Below are positions 11,195 to 22,138 of a stretch of 64,000 nt of DNA, piece by piece (positions within the stretch are counted from its first letter, which is position 1; every line of letters begins with the position of its first letter). The notes below the pieces were generated by a model. The model made no database searches and was not told the origin of the DNA. It was given only the letters and a program-made list of their open reading frames with translations. A program made the position numbers and the translations under genes. Origin of the DNA: Lithobates sylvaticus (Eukaryota > Chordata > Amphibia > Anura > Ranidae). The DNA lies in assembly GCA_028564925.1 (NCBI GenBank), contig CM053028.1, forward strand, positions 360,835,802-360,899,801. Reading direction: 5' to 3'.

Positions 11195-11560
11195 CCGTAC
11201 AGCTTATGACCACCTCCTGTACCATGTCTGCACAGCCTATGATCACCTCCTGTACCATGTCCGCACAGCCTTTGACCACCTCCTGTACCATGTCCGCACA
11301 GCCTTTGACCACCTCCTGTACCATGTCCGCACAGCCTTTGACCACCTCCTGTACCATGTCCGCACAGCCTTTGACCACCTCCTGTACCATGTCCGCACAG
11401 CCTTTGACCACCTCCTGTACCATGTCCGCACAGCCTTTGACCACATCCTGTACCATGTCCGCACAGCCTTTGACCACCTCCTGTACCATGCCCGCACAGC
11501 CTTTGACCACCTCCTGTACCATGTCCGCACAGCCTCTGACATCTTCTGTATCATGTCCGC
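11195..11560. repeat. 33-bp minisatellite, about 11 copies, related to the preceding array
   Basis: The unit CCTTTGACCACCTCCTGTAC plus CATGTCCGCACAG is a 3-base-longer relative of the 30-bp unit next to it. The two arrays join without a gap, so one arose from the other. Confidence 0.93.
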
Positions 11561-12370
11561 ACAGCCTCTGTGACGTTATGCTGTTGGGATGGTATAATAA
11601 CGCTATGGGGCTGGTATGAAATTATTTCCAAGGCTGTTTTTTATTCCCAGTCCAGCCCTGCCGTAAACTGTATGCATATACAGTTTTTGATAACATTTAC
11701 ACGTGTACAGCATATAGTACAGATTGGCCTTTGCAGAGCCATGTAGTGTTTTTTGTTGCTAGGACATAGGCAGCTTCTAAAGTAAGCCACCTAGTGTCCT
11801 TCTGTTGCAGGCAGCTATTGCCATCTAGCATCTATTGTTCCTGTGGATATGTGGATCCGTAGTTCCTGGTTGGCGATGCAGAACATGTTAATAGTGGTTT
11901 GAAGCCTGGTTGACCGACCTCAATGTATACTCTACTAGTGGGTCATTATTGGCAGGTGAGTGCATACCCTGGTGGAGGCACAGACGGTGGATTGGTGTGG
12001 AGTAGAGCACTTTTCTTTAAAGGCATCTTCACAAGAATATAAAGAGCTGCATAGTCATCTTTAATTAATACTTGTACTGGACTTTATGCACTTTAATGTT
12101 TATATGCACTTTATTTGTATTGATTGCACTTTACTGACACATTTTCACCTTTATATTAGTTAGCAACTAAGGGTAAGCGCAGCTCTTGCTTTATAATAAT
12201 TAACATAGCATCCATTGTTGCTAGGATTCAGGTGCCATCCCAATGGAGCATTGTTATAGTATTATTAATTTGTTTTATATACTGTATGTTTATTTGTTGA
12301 CTAGCACAGCACTTTATAGTTACAACTTCCCAAGATAGCTGCCTAGCATCCTTTTTTGGTAGGACACTTC
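11561..12370. other. Gene-free stretch with degenerate single copies of the following repeat unit
   Basis: Phrases such as CTAGGACATAGGCAGCTTCT and GCCACCTAGTGTCC around 11757-11800 and 12355-12380 are diverged copies of the 41-bp unit that forms an array further right. Nothing coding is recognised. Confidence 0.6.
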
Positions 12371-12374
12371 TGCC

Positions 12375-12625
12375 ACCTAGTGTCCTCTGTTACTAGGACA
12401 CAGGCAGCTTCTGCCACCTAGTGTCCTCTGTTACTAGGACACAGGCAGCTTCTGCCACCTAGTGTCCTCTGTTACTAGGACACAGGCAGCTTCTGCCACC
12501 TAGTGTCCTCTGTTACTAGGACACAGGCAGCTTCTGCCACCTAGTGTCATCTGTTACTAGGACACAGGCAGCTTCTGCCACCTAGTGTCCTCTGTTGCTA
12601 GGACACAGCAGCTTCTACCACTTAG
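12375..12625. repeat. 41-bp minisatellite, about 5-6 copies
   Basis: GTGTCCTCTGTTACTAGGAC plus ACAGGCAGCTTCTGCCACCTA recurs with a period of 41 (starts at 12380, 12421, 12462 and 12503). The copies are nearly identical in the middle and degenerate at the right end. Confidence 0.93.
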
Positions 12626-13059
12626 CATCCTACCATTTCTAGGACGCGGCGGCTTTTGTATGCCAACAGAGTACATTTGCACTGTACGTATGTAAACATT
12701 AGCACATATTTTACATATGTACATTATGCAAATACGTTTCTTTCCAAACACTGGTTTTGGGATTTTTTTTTTTATGTCCCTGAACACTGCACTAGATTAC
12801 AGATCGAAATGTCACTATGTGCATGGACAGATTGGCTACAACTGAGCTGTATTCAGATTCATTAAAAAGCAGCCATTTTTTATCCCATGTGCATGAGTCC
12901 CAAGGCTCATCCACTTCTAAAGGAATGCAAATAGCATTTCTTTCTAAGGAAATTTGCTTTGGGTCATTACACCGAAGGATGACCCTCCCAATCAGTCTGA
13001 AAAGGTCATAGTAAAGGAATAGAAATATCGTCAGAAAAGAACATAATAGTAAAAAAAAA

Positions 13060-13062
13060 ATA

Positions 13063-13107
<45 letters not shown>
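13060..13107. repeat. (AT)n microsatellite
   Basis: Uninterrupted AT dinucleotides follow a short A-run. Confidence 0.95.
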
Positions 13108-13109
<2 letters not shown>

Positions 13110-13818
13110 ATGTATATCGCATACCCACAAGAGATTGTTCTTTTCTCACCAAAACTCCAGTCACCATTTGAAAAACAACAGAACTAAACATTATAAGCCA
13201 GTACAAAGCCCATTACAAAAATGTTGTTTCTATAGTGATGGCTAATAGGTTTAAATGCTCTCTAAAACCAGCATTTTCATGGCACTAGTAAACATTCAGC
13301 TGCAAGTGAAGCATGAACGATCCGGGTGATCTGAACCAGGCTGAATGTTTACACACAGGATTACAGCGGTTTCTGCCAGCCACCCTTTTCAACTGAGTAG
13401 GCTCGTGCCAGGGCAATGCGGTGAGTGTCTACACATCGGGCATAATACATTTACTTATTTTAATGGTTACTAGCATGATGCAAGTCAAGGAGGAATAACT
13501 TTAACAGACCTGTCAAACAAGGCTACAAATACAACATGACAAGTTTAGAACTCATACCAGCTGATCACAATCCATAATACACACACATATATGATATAGG
13601 TACTGTATGTCCAAGAAAAGGGATGTGGTGTCCACTGTCCAAGTACTGCATAAAATCTTTTACTTCTAATTCAAAGAACCATCACAATGTAGCTTAATGT
13701 TGGCAAACATTGCGAGTGACCACACACTTTTCAAGCATACTCGCTCGAAACAGTTGTCAAAATTAAAACATTAATAAACCTAAAATCACGAATGTAATAT
13801 GTTGCAGCTTACCAATCA
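13110..13818. other. Gene-free stretch
   Basis: No recognisable coding sequence, RNA gene or repeat structure is visible here. Confidence 0.45.
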
Positions 13819-13821
13819 TTA

Positions 13822-13997
13822 GACCACTTTCACACTGAGGCGCTTTTCAGGCACTTTCACGCTAAAAACAGCGCCTAAAAAGCTCACGAAAACGTATTTC
13901 CATTAAAATCAATGAACACTTTCACACTGGGGTAGTGTGCTGGCAGCGCTCAGTGTTTTTACTGGCAGTTTAGAAGCGCTTCAGTGTGAAAGTGGCC
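13822..13997. mobile_element. MITE, family A (GACCACTTTCACACTGA termini), TTA target duplication
   Basis: The left end GACCACTTTCACACTGAGGC and right end TCAGTGTGAAAGTGGCC are inverted repeats. The element is flanked by TTA at 13819-13821 and 13998-14000. A 3-bp TTA/TAA duplication is the PIF/Harbinger habit, so I assign this non-coding element to that superfamily. The interior holds GCGCTTTT/AAGCGCTT-type smaller palindromes. Confidence 0.85.
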
Positions 13998-14301
13998 TTA
14001 GATGTTGTGGCTCAGTTTTCTTTAGCTCCCCCCCCATCTGTTTTCACCTGGTGATCTGACTATTACCACACCTGCTGTATTAATGAGACACACAACTGTA
14101 GAGGAATGAGCACAGGAGGCACAGCAGCATTATCAGTCTGGGGGTAGGGGGGGGGCCTTAAACGTATTAGCAGATTTCGATTCACAAGCCAAACTCCACC
14201 CCACACTTTATAAGCAGTTACAGTAAACATGTCTCCTTTTGGGATACAGCTTTGCATGGATAAATAAAGGCTGATCATTGTAATCACCCCTGCCAGTGTT
14301 A

Positions 14302-14454
14302 GGCTGGATTCACACATATGCAGTTTTAGTGCTTTTTGCATTTTGCAAATTTGCACTACAGTCCATTTACATGCGGTTTCCTATGGAACAAGTTCTGTAG
14401 TGCAAATCTGCAAAATGCAAAAAGTACTAAAAATGCATAAGTGTGAATCCAGCC
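14302..14454. mobile_element. Foldback MITE (GGCTGGATTCACACATATGC termini), TTA target duplication
   Basis: At 153 bp it is almost entirely palindromic: GGCTGGATTCACACATATGC at the left pairs with the right end GTGTGAATCCAGCC, and the TTTGCATTTTGCAAAT-like blocks pair inside. It is flanked by TTA at 14299-14301 and 14455-14457. Confidence 0.88.
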
Positions 14455-14943
14455 TTAAAGAGGAACTGCAGTCTGCTCACACAATCTGTAATAAAAACAT
14501 CTTTGCCATTATGAAGCTTCCCTCCAACCACTTTGCATGTTATTTTATATATACTGTGATCCTGTACTTGCCAAATATGCTGCAGAAATCTCCCTCCACT
14601 GAGTCTGGTTGCAGCCATTTTAACTGTGGGCAGCTGTAGCTGCTGCCTGTTCACTTCCAGGCACTGGCAGCAGCTTACAGGCACACCTCCAGCTATGCAG
14701 CTTTCATTGGCCCTCTTATGACTCATCCCCCTCCCTTCCTGGCAAACTCTCACGAGAGTCAGAGAGGGAGCTGTGCATGTTATCATAAGCCTAGGCTAAT
14801 GACCAGACAAGAAAACAGGAAGTGGGCTGTATAAGGTATTTATTGGCAGGAAAAAAAATGTTTTACTATCCAAAGTTAAAAGAACAAGGGCAGAAGATTT
14901 AATAGATGGAAAGATGAAAAAATGACTGAAGCTCCGCTTTAAG
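14455..14943. mobile_element. Non-autonomous inverted-repeat element (TTAAAGAGGAACTGCAGT / CTGAAGCTCCGCTTTAA)
   Basis: The ends TTAAAGAGGAACTGCAGT and CTGAAGCTCCGCTTTAAG are imperfect inverted repeats of a family seen again at 19138-20412 and near 53570. No coding capacity is evident. It abuts the preceding MITE directly, sharing the TTA. Confidence 0.65.
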
Positions 14944-15258
14944 TGATTTGTCTCGTCCATATAAACAGATACATTCTGCCAGAGAGTTTGAGAAAAACAA
15001 CAGACTTGCTGGATCACCATATGAAAATAAAAAGGAAGAAAGTCTAAAAAAAGGAAAACTAACGTGGCCATCACATCTAAGAATTGGTAACTGCTTCATG
15101 CTACATTGTATGGCACCTTCAATTAGGAGTAAAAGACTTTAGCAGAATTTGGACACTGCAATCCTGTTCTTAGATGTACAGTATATGTTTTGTAGAAAGA
15201 GCAGGAACTGCTTTGTTGTTGAGGAACCAAGTGTTAAAAGTTGCAAGTGTATCATAAT

Positions 15259-15274
15259 AAAAAAAAAAAAAAAA

Positions 15275-15348
<74 letters not shown>
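15259..15348. repeat. A-run followed by (TA)n and (CA)n microsatellite
   Basis: A poly-A run is followed by TA dinucleotides and then CA dinucleotides, a compound simple repeat. Confidence 0.95.
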
Positions 15349-15353
<5 letters not shown>

Positions 15354-15441
15354 TTATTTATTTTTAAATATAAACACATTACACACATATAAATAATAAA
15401 CAAATATATATAAGGTAAATGCTACGTCTTTCTCCTTATTA

Positions 15442-15890
15442 GCCCTCATTCACATGGGCCTCCTAGGGTTTTTTTATTTATTTTATTTATTTTTTTAAGC
15501 ACCAGAAGTTGACTTGCAAACTTTATACTTCCTAGATCAATATCTCCTGCCTTTACACGTGTTTAGACACATTCAGAATATCTAATCAGCTCCTGGATGC
15601 ACACATTTCTATATTTTTTTTTTTCTAAACACAGTTTAACTGACTGCGCCTGAACACAAGTAAACACACCGTAGGGTGGTTTTACCAAAACTGAAGAAAA
15701 ATCTGGTGCAGCTCTGCATAGAAACCAATTGGTTTCTATGCAGAGCTGTACCAGATTTTGCACTCTCCAGTTTTAGTAAATTAACCCCAGCGCGTGCGAT
15801 ATAGCATTTAAAATCATTACACGCATTTAAATGCATTAAAAAAAACATCCTATAAAATGCATATAATCCCATGCCTGTGTGAATGAGGCC
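15442..15890. mobile_element. MITE (GCCCTCATTCACATGGGC / TGTGTGAATGAGGCC) containing a strong hairpin
   Basis: The terminal inverted repeats are GCCCTCATTCACATGGGC and CCTGTGTGAATGAGGCC. Inside, about 15695-15765 is a near-perfect hairpin: GCAGCTCTGCATAGAAACC pairs with GGTTTCTATGCAGAGCTG around a central AATT. The hairpin may be a second element inserted into the first. The left flank is TTA; the right flank is TAC, so the duplication is imperfect. Confidence 0.7.
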
Positions 15891-16228
15891 TACACCAAAA
15901 ATCGTATCCGTTGCTATGGGTAACTTCAATTTACAAAGCTTTACGGATCAGGCAAGAAAGAGTACAATGTAAAAAGAATGAAAATATAGAAAAATTAAGA
16001 TCACACCTGACTAACCTAAAAAAAAAAAAAAGTTTTTATATACACAGTACAAATTCCTAAAATACAGTAAGGATTATATACTCAGGTCAGATGCAGACAG
16101 CAAAGTAAAGCAAGTGCATACTTGTTTAATAGGATATCATGAAATTCTAGCAATGTAGATAGAAAGCAATGCCAAGTTTACTAAAGAGCTGACGAGTCGT
16201 GCGTCTCCCGGAAAATTAGGTCACTTAC

Positions 16229-16368
16229 CATCTCATTTTCCTCTCCTTGGTTAAGCAGCGCACGATGGTCATTATTCAGTTTTTCCCCCATCAAATCACT
16301 GCGATGTCCCTTATTGTTAGCGGCACTGAAATCTGTCCAGTGCAGTAGACTGTCAGCACCTTGCTGGC
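16229..16368 (-). CDS. Candidate internal exon of an unidentified host gene
   Basis: On the minus strand a 140-base open segment is bounded by CTGACAG at the 5' side and ATG|GTAAGTGAC at the 3' side, a good splice donor. The translation (QQGADSLLHWTDFSAANNKG, then SDLMGEKLNNDHRALLNQG and EENEM) has complex composition, is not repeat-like and matches no transposon protein I know. I do not recognise the family. The polypyrimidine tract before the acceptor is weak, the exon length is not a multiple of 3, and no partner exon was found, so this is only a candidate. Confidence 0.35.
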
Positions 16369-16872
16369 CTGTCAGTGACAAATGCAAGTTTCAATTGTGA
16401 AACAGTTCAGTTCTGGCTCCGCGGCTCCGCCCCTCACATCAACCAGGTGATGTAACCCTTTACAGGACAGGTAACTGTGGGATCACCCTCCAGCTTGTAC
16501 TTCGTGATATAATTGAAGGTATACTGTGCGCAATAAGGAGGACGAGCAGCCTAAACAGGCACTGGGTTACTTGCAGAACACTCCTTGTTTTGGAATTATA
16601 AGATGCAACTTGAACTGACTAAAAAAAATCTATTTACGTAGATGTAACTTCTGTTAAGAATAATTTTTGTTAAGAATAATATAATGTGGAACTAAACCCT
16701 CTTATCCTTTACAACCAAGGAAGCTGCCATCTTAGCCTATGTTTGATTTGCAGTTGCCATGGTGCTGCTCATGTGATCCTTTATGACACCAGCCATTTGA
16801 TGGTCTGCTAGTTTGGGTGAGATAACAAGCACCTGTTTTCATTCACAGCATGCCTTGACTGGAAAGCTGTTA

Positions 16873-17319
16873 GACCACTTTCACAGCTTTCACGCAAAAA
16901 ACAGCGCCTAAAAAGCTCACGAAAACATATTTCCATTAAAATCAATGAACGCTTTCACACTGGGGCAGTGTGCTGGCAGGGCTGTGAGAAACTCCCCTCC
17001 CCATTGAAATGGATGGAAAGCTCTTCAAAAGCGCCTGAAAAGCTCTTCAAAAGCGCTCAGTGTTTTTACTGGCAGTTTAGGCCACTAAACTGGCCTTGAA
17101 GAGCTTGTCAGGCGCTTGTGAAGAGCTTTCTATTCATTTCAATGGGGAGGGGAGTTTTTCACAGCCCTGCCAGCAAACTGCCCCAGTGTAAAAGCGTTCA
17201 TTGATTTTAATTGAAATAAGTTTTCGTGAGCTTTTTAGGCGATGTTTTTAGCGTGAAAGCTCCTGAAAAGCGCCTCAGTGTGAAAGTGGTCTTAGAAGCG
17301 CTTCAGTGTGAAAGTGGCC
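16873..17319. mobile_element. MITE of family A containing a nested copy of the same family
   Basis: The outer ends GACCACTTTCACAG and GTGAAAGTGGCC are flanked by TTA (16870-16872 and 17320-17322). A second element at 17080-17291 sits inside, flanked by its own TTA at 17077-17079 and 17292-17294. The interior is strongly palindromic (AGCTCTTCAAAAGCGC blocks). Confidence 0.82.
17080..17291. mobile_element. Nested inner MITE of family A
   Basis: It starts GGCCACTAAACTGGCC and ends GTGTGAAAGTGGTC, with TTA on both sides, and is inserted inside the outer copy at its CAGTTTAG motif. Confidence 0.75.
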
Positions 17320-17347
17320 TTACATCAATGGGTTTTGTACTACTTTA

Positions 17348-17974
17348 GGCCTGGGTTCACACTTGTGCAATGTGGGACACTGTGTGTGATTCTCGCCGCA
17401 TTCCTGTGGAAATCACATGTTTGTGAGGAGCGGTTTCAGACCATTCGCTTTGTATGGCTCAAATGATGATGCAGGACCCTTTTTTTTGTCGCACATGAAT
17501 CAGATCACATTCTGGCAATCGCACTTCCGTTTTGCAAGCTGTTTCAGGGTGTTGTTAATTTTATATTGACACCCGCAGCAGATTGCATTAACAGGGGGAG
17601 ATTTCAATGCAGTGTGTAAAACAGGATTGCTAACCTCCCGCAGCATTTTTTACTGACAAAACATGGTAAATTTACTGGCAGAGCACTTTTTTTACTGGCA
17701 ACCTGAGAAATGACAGAACTCCTATTGAAAACTAACACAGTGAATATTATACAGTATAGACATAATATGGGAACACTGACAATACCTATAACAAAGTCAT
17801 TTGCTTGATTTACACTTCAAAAAGTCAACCAAGCATGAAATTATCAGCCCCTGATATTTACCAGCAGTTGTAAAAAAATCACTGATTTTTACAAACTGTC
17901 AGTAAATTTACTTGTGGTTGGCAAACGCACAGAATTCACTGTATTTCCTGCATCACATCAGTGTGAACCTAGGC
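17348..17974. mobile_element. MITE-like element (GGCCTGGGTTCACAC / GTGTGAACCTAGGC)
   Basis: The terminal inverted repeats GGCCTGGGTTCACACTTG and CAGTGTGAACCTAGGC are flanked by TTA on the left and TAA on the right. The interior is non-coding, and the ends are related to the 14302 element. Confidence 0.65.
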
Positions 17975-18032
17975 TAAAATGTCATGAGAAAAGTGTCAGA
18001 ATTTCATACCTCTATAATTGTATCAGGTCTAA

Positions 18033-18388
18033 GGCCCCTTTCACACTGGGGGCATTTTTCAGGCGCTACAGCGCTAAAAATAGTGCCTGTACAGCGCCTG
18101 AAAAAATCCGGCCCCATTCACTCCAGTGTGAAAGCCGGAGGGCTTTCACACTGGAGTGGTGCGCTAGCAGGACGGTCAAAAAAGTCCTGCTAGCAGCATC
18201 TTTGGAGCGGTGAAGGAGCAGTGTATTCACCGCTCCTATACCGCTCCTACCCATTGAAATCAATGGGACACCGCGGTAATACCGCCACAAAGCGCTGCTG
18301 CGGGGGCGCTTTGCGGGGGGTTTTAACCCTTTTTCGGCCGCTAGCAGGGGTTAATACCGCAGCTTAAACGACGGTAAAGCAGCGCTAA
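18033..18388. mobile_element. Family B MITE, right end missing
   Basis: It starts GGCCCCTTTCACACTGGGGG after TAA and runs through internal palindromes (CTCCAGTGTGAAAGCC, CTGCTAGCAG), like the complete copy at 19680-20121. The right end is lost where Tc1-like sequence begins. Confidence 0.75.
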
Positions 18389-18399
18389 ATATATGCAAC

Positions 18400-19110
18400 T
18401 ATTTTCATGCAACTTTGCACGAAAACAGAGGAACTGGGGTGCAGAAAAATAGCAGCAGGTGCTCTGGACTGATGAGTCAAAATATGAAATATTTAACTGT
18501 AGCAAAAGGCAGTTTGTTCTGGGCTGGAGAGCGATACAATAATGAGTGTCAGCAGGCAACAGTGAAGCATGGTGGAGGTTCCTTGCAAGTTTGGGACTCT
18601 ATTTCTGCAAATGGAGTTGGAGATTTGGTCAGGATCAATAGTGCCCTCAATGCTGAAAGATACAGGCAGATACTTACCCATCATACCATCAGGAAGGCTT
18701 GTGATTGGCCCCAAATCTATTCTGCAGCAAGACAACGACCCCAAACGTACAGCCAATGTCATTAAGAAGATGTATTTTCAGTGTAAAGAAGAACACAGAG
18801 TCCTGGAAGTGATGGTTTGGCCCCCACAGTGCCCGAATCTCAACATCATCGAGTCTGTCAGGGATTACATGAAGAGACAGAAGGATTTGAGGCAGCCTAC
18901 ATCCACAGAAGATCTGTGGTCCATTCTCCAAGATGTTTGGAACAACCTACCTATCGCGTTTCTTAAAAAAATGCAAGTGCACCTTGAATAAATAAAGAAT
19001 TAATGATGTTTTGTAGGGAAGGGTGGTCACACTAAACATTGATCTGATTTGGATTTCTCTTCTGTTCATTTACTTTCCATTTTGTTAATTCATAAAAATA
19101 AACTATTAAC
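18400..19110 (+). pseudogene. Tc1/mariner transposase fossil, 5'-truncated
   Basis: Translated pieces in different frames match the C-terminal half of Tc1 transposases: LWTDESKYEIF (first catalytic Asp), VKHGGGSLQVWDSISANGVG, QQDNDPKRTANV (second Asp) and PQCPNLNIIESVRDYMK (Glu), ending in KKMQVHLE and a stop near 18991. The DNA-binding N-terminal half is absent, and at least one frameshift lies between the GGGS block and the QQDNDP block. It is therefore a dead copy. The preceding family B MITE is truncated at the junction. Confidence 0.88.
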
Positions 19111-19137
19111 ACTTTAGGTGACAAGTCCATTTACACA

Positions 19138-20412
19138 TTTAAAGTGGAGTTCCACCCAAAAAAAAATAAAAAATTTAATTTATGTGCATAAAAAAAAAAA
19201 AAATTTAGAGACATTTTTTTTTTTTTACTCACCTCTAAATTCCTGTTGCTAGGTGGTCCCTCATAGTCTGCCTCCTTCAGTGCCTGGGCTCTAGGCGTTA
19301 CTTCCCTCATCGCAGGAAGGGAGATCAGCTCTGCCCCCCCCCCCCCCTTGTCAATCATCTGGGACACGTCACTGGTCCCAGATGATTGCACGGCCAATCA
19401 CGGGCGCCCACAGTTACAATGCTGTCACACTTTGAATGCCAATTATTCAAGCATGCAATACTGTACTCAAAATAAAATTTTTATAATTTGTTTGAGACAG
19501 ATAGTGCTTTCTTTGAGTAGTTCTTAAAGCGGAGAAAAAATGTAAAGTCATCAACTACAAATACTGCAGCTGCTGACTTTTGAAATAAAGACACTTACCT
19601 GTCCAGGGTGCCCGTCATGTCCTCACCCGAAGCTGACCTGTCCCTCGGCTCTAGGTGGAGGCGCCGGCATCTTCAGTAAGGCCCCTTTCACACTGGGGCG
19701 GGGAGCCGCGGTGACGGTAAAGCAGCGCTATATTTAGCGCTGCTTTACCGTCGTTTTAACCGCGGTATTCGGCCGCTCGCGGTGCGGTTTTACCCCCGCG
19801 AGCGGCCGAAAAAGGGTTAAACACACCCGCAGAGCGCCGCTGTAGCGGCGCTTTGCGGCGGTATTGCCGCGGTTTTACCACGGTGTCCCATTCTAATCAA
19901 TGGGAAGGAGCGGTATAGGAGTGGTGAACACACCGCTCCTATACCGCTCCAAAGATGCTGCTAGCAGGACTTTTTTTGTCATCCTGCTAGCGCACCGCTC
20001 CAGTGTGAAAGCCCGCCGGCTTTCACACTGGAGTTAAAGGGGCCGGATTTTTTCAGGCGGTGAACAGGCGCTATTTTTTAGCGCTGCACCGCATGAAAAA
20101 CGCCCCGGTGTGAAAGGGGCTTAAAGGAATCAGGAAGTGAAGCCTTGCAGCTTCACAGCCTGGTTCCCTACTGCGCATGTGCGAGTCGCGCTGCGCATCC
20201 TGACTGGTCCCTGCTGTCTTCTGGGACCTGTGTGTCTCCCAGAAGACAGAGGGTGACAGAGGAGGGGCCGGACATGCCGTAGATCGCTGCAGATTCTGCG
20301 GCGATCGATCACCAGAAGTGGGAGCAAATACCTGTATTAGAAAGGTTCCAAATGGGGGGGGGGGGGGACCAGATAAGCGGAAGTTCCATTTTTGGGTGGA
20401 ACTCCGCTTTAA
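19138..20412. mobile_element. Inverted-repeat element (TTTAAAGTGGAGTTCCACCC), interrupted by a MITE
   Basis: The left end TTTAAAGTGGAGTTCCACCC and right end GGGTGGAACTCCGCTTTAA form clear terminal inverted repeats. A second TTAAAGCGGAG start around 19526 suggests an additional partial copy. A complete family B MITE sits inside at 19680-20121. No coding sequence is recognised. Confidence 0.7.
19680..20121. mobile_element. Family B MITE, complete, TAA target duplication
   Basis: The ends GGCCCCTTTCACACTGGGGC and CCCCGGTGTGAAAGGGGCT are inverted repeats flanked by TAA at 19677-19679 and 20122-20124. The interior contains GC-rich palindromes (AGCGCTGCTTTACCG, GCCGCTCGCGG, GGAGCGGTATAGGAG). It probably belongs to PIF/Harbinger by its 3-bp target duplication. 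Confidence 0.85.
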
Positions 20413-20419
20413 TAACCAT

Positions 20420-20825
20420 TGGGTTTTTTATTTTTTGCAAAATATATATAAAAAAATACAGAAAATTTTTAAAAATATATATTTTTTTGTTTTTGTTATA
20501 ACATTTTGCAAATAAATAATCTTTCCTCGTGAATTTAGGCCTAAATGTATTCTGCTACCTTTTTCAATAACCCAAATCAGTGTATATTATTTAGTCCCTG
20601 TGAAAGTTATAGTCTACAAACCATGGTGTATATATTTGAAAATTGATCCCCTTTTTGACCCCTTTTTTTGAAGCAGACAATCCAAGGTATTTATTGAGAG
20701 GCATGGTGAGTTTTTTGGAGTTATCATTTTTGGCAAAATTAAAATTAATAAATTAAGTAAAAAAAAAAAAATGTTTTCTTTTTACAAAGTTATAATAAGT
20801 TATTTCTTACACGCAGCGTGAGCAT
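20420..20825. other. Gene-free AT-rich dispersed repeat
   Basis: The AT-rich stretch contains phrases (CCAAGGTATTTATTGAGAGG) that recur in 29450-29890, so it is a fragment of a dispersed repeat. No coding sequence is seen. Confidence 0.5.
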
Positions 20826-20830
20826 ACTTA

Positions 20831-20967
20831 AGCTGGCCATACACCTATAGATTATCTGCAGAATTTCTATGGTTAGATGGAAAAAGTGGAACAGATTCCT
20901 CCATCTACGCTGAACTGTGTGGATGGAAGAATCTCCCACTGGCCCAAGCGTATGTGTATGGCCAGTC
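20831..20967. mobile_element. MITE, 137 bp, TTA target duplication
   Basis: The ends AGCTGGCCATACACC and GTGTATGGCCAGTC are inverted repeats with TTA on both sides (20828-20830 and 20968-20970). Confidence 0.85.
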
Positions 20968-20970
20968 TTA

Positions 20971-21216
20971 TGCCCGTACACACGGTCGGATTTTCTGACG
21001 GAAAATGTCCTATCGGACCATGTTGTCGGAAATTCCGACCGTGTCTGATGGAGCATCGGACTTTTTCCGTCGGAATTTCCGACTGAAAAAGTTTGAGATC
21101 CTGCTCTCAAATTTTCCGACAACAAAGTCCTATCAGACTTTTTCCGATCGTGTGTAGCGAATTCCGACAGACAAAGACGGATTTTGTGGTCGGAATTTCC
21201 GACCGTGTGTATGGGG
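20971..21216. mobile_element. MITE sharing termini with the Harbinger element (CCGTACACACGGTCGGA)
   Basis: The left end TGCCCGTACACACGGTCGG and right end CCGACCGTGTGTATGGGGA are inverted repeats. Internal copies of TCGGAATTTCCGA-like palindromes recur, as in the subterminal DNA of the nearby autonomous element. It is a good candidate non-autonomous partner. Confidence 0.78.
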
Positions 21217-21236
21217 ACTCTGTACCTTGTGCATGC

Positions 21237-21629
21237 ATTTGCAAATGTGTGCAGACTAAACCCCTGTTTTTACTGTTAGACAGGATAATTTGGTTGCAGA
21301 CTGGTCGGTAAATTGAGCTGGGAATTTCTTTGGTTTTGTTTTACATGCATTGCCCTTCCATGTGCTCTTTGCTGCCAAGGCCAGTTATAGGTAAGGGCAG
21401 TGGCCATTTGTTTGTATTGTTGAAATATTTGTGAGGGATCACACTGGACACCTTTGCTGCCATTGTGCTGTCCAGTGCGCTCCTGTGCCTTTGAGGAGGG
21501 GTGGGCTACCTCCAGGCTCACTTGCCCTCTGCCTATTGATTATAATGCATGAGCTTCCACTGTGGGTGCTCACAAACTTACCCATGCATTTGCAAATGTG
21601 TGCAGATGAAACTCCTGTTTCGCATACTG
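21237..21629. repeat. 350-bp tandem repeat: one complete unit and the start of a second
   Basis: CATTTGCAAATGTGTGCAGA occurs at 21237 and again 350 bases later at 21587. The first unit is uninterrupted. The second is split by the Harbinger insertion and resumes at 29212. At 21276-21278 the first unit shows the single TTA that was the target in the second. Confidence 0.85.
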
Positions 21630-22138
21630 TAAAGCCCCATACACACGCGCGGATTATCCGCGGACCAGGTCGGTCGGATCCTGTCCGTCGTACTTTGTCG
21701 GATGTTGTTGTTGCGTACACACGGTCGGACAACGTTGTCGGAATTTCTGGTCTGCAAGAACGTCGTGACGTAAGTCGTCTTCCACGAGACTAGAAAAGGG
21801 AAGTTCAGCACCACGTCAGGCACCCGTTGGGCTCCTTCTGCTGATCCCGTGTTTATCGCGAGTTAGTCGAAGTTTGGGAACTTAAGATTCGCGCTTCTCA
21901 GTTTTGTCACTCAGATCGTTACTGCTCTTCAGTTTGTGCTTGTCGTGCGTATCTGTTTATTAGTGCGTGTAGTCAGTTCGCATTTGTTGGTCATTGCGGC
22001 CTATATCTTGATATAGGACGCTTTGATTTGCACTGCTTATTGTCTGCTCGTTTCTGGTATTCATTTCGTTCTTTCAGGCCTTGCTGTTTATCGGTGCTTT
22101 CTGTTTGTCCGTTCTGACCAGTCGACCTTTTGTGAGCG

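Noticed and set aside
10602-11560. CRISPR-like regular 30-33-base repeats
   Set aside because: The units are contiguous with no unique spacers, and the sequence context is a vertebrate genome.
10484-11619. Open frames of up to 341 residues with 10- or 11-residue periodicity on both strands
   Set aside because: They are produced by 30- and 33-bp tandem units that happen to lack stops in those frames. They overlap on opposite strands, and no promoter, splice context or known repeat-protein motif supports them.
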